Shown: piece after piece, positions 61,109 to 64,000 of the stretch
Layout of the letters: the number at the start of each line of letters is the position of its first letter
How positions within the stretch are numbered: the first letter of the stretch is position 1
From: Amycolatopsis taiwanensis DSM 45107
Lineage (GTDB): Bacteria; Actinomycetota; Actinomycetes; Mycobacteriales; Pseudonocardiaceae
DNA length: 64,000 bases
NCBI RefSeq assembly: GCF_000519205.1
Contig: NZ_JAFB01000013.1
Coordinates: forward strand, 186,001 to 250,000
Direction of reading: 5' to 3'
The notes under the pieces: model-generated
What the model saw: the letters and a program-made list of their open reading frames with translations, nothing else
Databases searched by the model: none
Told to the model about the DNA's origin: nothing
Program-made: the position numbers and the translations under genes

Positions 61109-63400
61109 ATGGATCTCAGGCCGAGCACTTCGCATTGGGGAGCCTTCTCCGCCGGGCTTGACCCGTCCGGGCGGTTGCGGGTGGCGGCGCACCCCGAGGA
61201 CCCGTCGCCGTCGCCGTTGCTGGGCAACCTGCCCGCCTCGCTCCGGCACGCGACCCGGGTCGCCACGCCCGCGGTCCGCCGTGGCTGGCTGGAGCGTGGC
61301 CCCGGTCCGGACCCGGCCCGTGGTCACGACGACTTCGTGGCACTCGGCTGGGACGAGGCGCTCGACCTGCTCGCCGCCGAGCTGCGCAGGGTCCGCGAAG
61401 AGCACGGCAACCAGGCCATCTTCGGGGGTTCCTACGGGTGGGCCAGCGCCGGGCGGTTCCACCACGCGCAAAGCCAGCTGCACCGGTTTCTCAACGCCTT
61501 CGGCGGTTTCACCGCGGGGCGCAACACCTACAGCCACGGGACGAGCGCCGTGGTGCTGCCGCACATCGTCGGCAGTGCGCACGAGGTGTTCTTCCGCGGC
61601 ACCAGTTGGCCGACGATCCTGGCGCACACCGAACTGCTGGTCGCCTTCGGCGGGATGCCGGAGAAGAACGTCTCCGTGATCCCGGGCGGGGTCGCCCGGC
61701 ACCACACGCCGGACTTCTTCGCACAGCTCGGGCGAGGAGGCACCGAGGTGGCGCTGATCAGCCCGATCCGGGATGACCTGCCGACCGGCCTGAACGCCCG
61801 GTGGTACCCGATCCGTCCCGCCGCCGACACCGCCCTGCTGCTGGCACTCGCGCACACCGTGGCCGCGGAAGGCTTGCACGACAAGGAGTTCCTGCGCGAT
61901 TACTGCGTCGGTTACGAGGACTTCGAGCGGTACCTGTTCGGCGCCGAGGACGGTGTGCCCAAGGACGCGGAATGGGCCAGTGCCCGCACGGATCTGCCCG
62001 CCGCGGACATCGTGGCGCTGGCCCGGCGGATGGCCGCGGCCCGGACCCTGGTCACGGTCACCTGGTCGTTGCAACGCATCGAGCACGGTGAGCAGCCGGT
62101 GTGGGCCGCGATCGCGCTGGCCGCCATGCTCGGCCAGATCGGCCTGCCCGGCGGTGGTTTCGGCCATGGCTACGGCTCGATGGGCGACGTCGGCGGCATC
62201 GGTGGAGAATTCCGGGTCCCGCACCTGCCGCAGGGCGTCAATCCCGTACGGGAGTTCATTCCGGTCGCCCGGATCGCCGACCTGCTGCTCAATCCGGGTG
62301 AGCGCTACGACTACGACGGCACGGTGCGTGCCTATCCCGACATCCGGTTGGTCTACTGGGCCGGCGGCAACCCGTTCCACCACCATCAGGACCTCAACCG
62401 GTTGCGGACCGCGTTCTCCCGGCCGGACACGGTGGTCGTGAACGAGCCGTTCTGGACCGCCACCGCTCGCCATGCCGATTTCGTCCTGCCGGCCACGGTC
62501 CCGCTGGAGCGGGAGGATTTCGGCGCCGGGCGGCGCGACACGTCGTTGATCGCGATGCACCGGGTGGCCGAGCCGTTCGCGCAGGCCCGGGACGACTACA
62601 CCATTCTCGGCGGGCTGGCGGACCGGCTGGGGATCGCCGCGGAGTTCACCGAGGGCCGTTCGGCGCGCGCCTGGCTGGAACATCTTTACGAGTCCTGGCG
62701 AACGGATCTTCGGGCCGGAGGCCTGGCCATACCGTCCTTTGTGGATTTCTGGGCCGCGGGCGAATACCGGTTGCCCGAGGCGGGCCCCGAACGCACGCTG
62801 TTCGCCGAGTTCCGGCGTGACCCGGTGGCGCACCCGCTGCGCACGCCGAGCGGGAAGATCGAGATCACCTCCCGGCGGGTCCGGTCGTTCTCCTACGCCG
62901 ACTGTCCCGGCCACCCGGCCTGGCTCGAGCCCACCGAATGGCTCGGTGGGCCGCGCGCCGCCCGGTTTCCGCTGCACCTGATCGCCAACCAGCCGTCGAC
63001 TCGCCTGCACAGCCAGCTCGACGGCGGCGAGGTCAGCCAGGCGGCCAAGGTCGCGGGGCGCGAGGCGATCTGGCTGCATCCGGCGGACGCGGCGGCCCGG
63101 GGAATCGCCGAGGGAGAAGTGGTCCGGGTGTTCAACGACCGCGGCGCCTGCCTGGTCGGCGCGGTGCTGACCGAGGGCCTGCGCCCCGGTGTCGTGCGGC
63201 TGCCCACCGGGGCGTGGTTCGACCCGGACGGATCCCTTTGCGTGCACGGGAATCCGAACGTGCTGACCGCGGACCTGCCGTCCTCGCGGCTGTCGCAGGG
63301 CGCCACCGGAGGGCATGTGCTGGTCGAGATCGAGCGTTATGACGGCACGCCTGGACAGTTGACGGTGAATGCGCCGCCGCCGATCAGGCACTTGAGGTGA
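61109..63400 (+). CDS. Molybdopterin-dependent oxidoreductase, BisC/TorA-DMSO reductase type
   Basis: 763 residues from ATG 61109. No N-terminal iron-sulfur cysteines and no Tat signal, as in cytoplasmic biotin sulfoxide reductase. The molybdenum serine ligand is Ser113 in GGSYGWASAGRFHHA. Cofactor-binding segments follow: FFRGTSWPTILAHTELLVAFGG, GLPGGGFGHGYGSMGDVGG, YWAGGNPFHHHQDLN, and a C-terminal lid TRLHSQLDGGE. It probably reduces S- or N-oxides such as biotin or methionine sulfoxide, although the substrate cannot be set. Divergent from the NCS1 permease. Confidence 0.92.
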   Translation: MDLRPSTSHWGAFSAGLDPSGRLRVAAHPEDPSPSPLLGNLPASLRHATRVATPAVRRGWLERGPGPDPARGHDDFVALGWDEALDLLAAELRRVREEHGNQAIFGGSYGWASAGRFHHAQSQLHRFLNAFGGFTAGRNTYSHGTSAVVLPHIVGSAHEVFFRGTSWPTILAHTELLVAFGGMPEKNVSVIPGGVARHHTPDFFAQLGRGGTEVALISPIRDDLPTGLNARWYPIRPAADTALLLALAHTVAAEGLHDKEFLRDYCVGYEDFERYLFGAEDGVPKDAEWASARTDLPAADIVALARRMAAARTLVTVTWSLQRIEHGEQPVWAAIALAAMLGQIGLPGGGFGHGYGSMGDVGGIGGEFRVPHLPQGVNPVREFIPVARIADLLLNPGERYDYDGTVRAYPDIRLVYWAGGNPFHHHQDLNRLRTAFSRPDTVVVNEPFWTATARHADFVLPATVPLEREDFGAGRRDTSLIAMHRVAEPFAQARDDYTILGGLADRLGIAAEFTEGRSARAWLEHLYESWRTDLRAGGLAIPSFVDFWAAGEYRLPEAGPERTLFAEFRRDPVAHPLRTPSGKIEITSRRVRSFSYADCPGHPAWLEPTEWLGGPRAARFPLHLIANQPSTRLHSQLDGGEVSQAAKVAGREAIWLHPADAAARGIAEGEVVRVFNDRGACLVGAVLTEGLRPGVVRLPTGAWFDPDGSLCVHGNPNVLTADLPSSRLSQGATGGHVLVEIERYDGTPGQLTVNAPPPIRHLR

Positions 63401-63646
63401 GAACGCGTCAAAACGCAAGATCAGCACCCATAGCGACAGACCCGGAGCCGGAAAAGCGGAAGCTATCACCCAATCGAGTCAATTTGGCGGGTGAAGAGGG
63501 AAATATGAGACATTATCAGGTTACTTGACGTGCCATGCTGGTAGCTTCGGCCGAGCCTCGGTTCGCTGGGGGTACGGCCAGGCGGCCCGGAATTGGCAGC
63601 GAGGTAACGGGGCCTTGGTCATGCGGTGCCGATGGAGGACTGTTTG

Positions 63647-64000
63647 ATGGTGCGCACCATCCTGCGCAGCGGGTCCGGCGACCTCGTGGCGGACGTGCGG
63701 CTTACCGATCGCACCGGAATCGTCGCGGCGAGCACGCCCCCGCCCGCGGACCCGCCATCGCCGGAACTCGGCGAGCCGGAATCCGGCGAGCTCCGGCCCG
63801 TGGCGCCGGCCGGAGGAGGATCGATCGGCGGCGTGCTGCGCCGAGTCCGCCGGCAGGCGTCGTTCGCCTGCGCGGCGGTCGGACTGGTCGCCCTCGGGTG
63901 GATCGGTGGCGGCATCTTCGCGCACGAGGACGTCGCGCAGGTGCCGGCGATCGCCACGGGCAACACCGGCGTCCTGGTGAACGAGGACCAGTCGAGCGTG
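63647..64000 (+). CDS. Single-pass membrane protein, 3' end beyond the window
   Basis: ATG 63647 follows GGAGG at 63634-63638; 118 codons are in the window and the frame is still open at the end. A 65-residue cytoplasmic part, Pro/Glu/Gly-rich (ASTPPPADPPSPELGEPESG), leads to a basic anchor LRRVRRQ and a hydrophobic helix (SFACAAVGLVALGWIGGGIF). What follows must be external. No family recognised in the visible part. Upstream 63401-63646 is gene-free with an AT-rich patch that could be the promoter. Confidence 0.6.
   Translation, partial: MVRTILRSGSGDLVADVRLTDRTGIVAASTPPPADPPSPELGEPESGELRPVAPAGGGSIGGVLRRVRRQASFACAAVGLVALGWIGGGIFAHEDVAQVPAIATGNTGVLVNEDQSSV

Overview
The window looks like a chromosomal segment of a mycolata-related actinomycete of the family Pseudonocardiaceae, most likely Amycolatopsis. 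The evidence is very high GC with GC-rich third codon positions, many GTG/TTG starts, overlapping ATGA/GTGA gene junctions, and a gene content (arabinogalactan synthesis, bacterial proteasome activator, iniBAC, ESX-associated proteins) characteristic of the Mycobacteriales/Pseudonocardiales. No species can be assigned from the sequence alone.

Left part (1-7.6 kb): the 3' end of a GT4 glycosyltransferase, a serine beta-lactamase-like hydrolase, then a DegT-family protein that has lost its PLP lysine, divergent from a small ORF translationally coupled to an AMP-forming ligase; after that a Cof-type HAD phosphatase and an LLM-class flavin oxidoreductase.

Cell wall part (7.6-33.2 kb): nearly the whole galactan/arabinan precursor machinery. 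Glf makes UDP-Galf; UbiA (DPPR synthase) and a PAP2 phosphatase make decaprenyl-phosphoryl-ribose; DprE1/DprE2 epimerise it to DPA; a GtrA protein (Rv3789 type) sits next to them; AftA-like and AftB-like GT-C enzymes use DPA; GlfT1 and two GlfT2-type proteins build the galactan; Wzm/Wzt export it. Bpa, an Rv3778c-type protein and an Rv3777-type quinone oxidoreductase flank this block, as near Rv3777-Rv3783 in M. tuberculosis. A 6-kb accessory module interrupts it (19.4-25.2 kb): a decayed lipoprotein gene, two tandem DUF3558 lipoproteins, an ESX-like small protein with a YxxxE signal, a PPE-like WxG protein, a small conserved-looking protein and EspG.

Middle part (33.2-46 kb): a zinc metallopeptidase, MarR regulator, tRNA-Ser(UGA), a TetR/DUF2306 pair with a clear operator, a Tat-exported beta-carbonic anhydrase, two small membrane proteins, a two-component system, a second AftB-like GT-C protein, an unknown membrane protein and a GntR/FadR regulator.

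Right part (46-64 kb): a candidate RiPP-like locus (HExxH peptide-modification enzyme followed by a 66-residue peptide), the iniBAC operon (IniB with decapeptide repeats, two dynamin-like GTPases) divergent from an Hsp70-like protein and a STAND/LuxR activator resembling IniR, an L,D-transpeptidase lipoprotein, a ketopantoate-reductase/rhodanese fusion, an NCS1 permease, a molybdopterin oxidoreductase of the BisC type and the start of a membrane protein cut by the window end.

Three families of short dispersed repeats lie between genes: a ~145-bp element in three copies (33.2, 48.1, 57.3 kb), a 49-bp palindrome-ended element in two copies (25.2, 59.3 kb) and GAGTCCCA/GAACTCGCC-type repeat clusters (2.5, 19.3, 56.2 kb).
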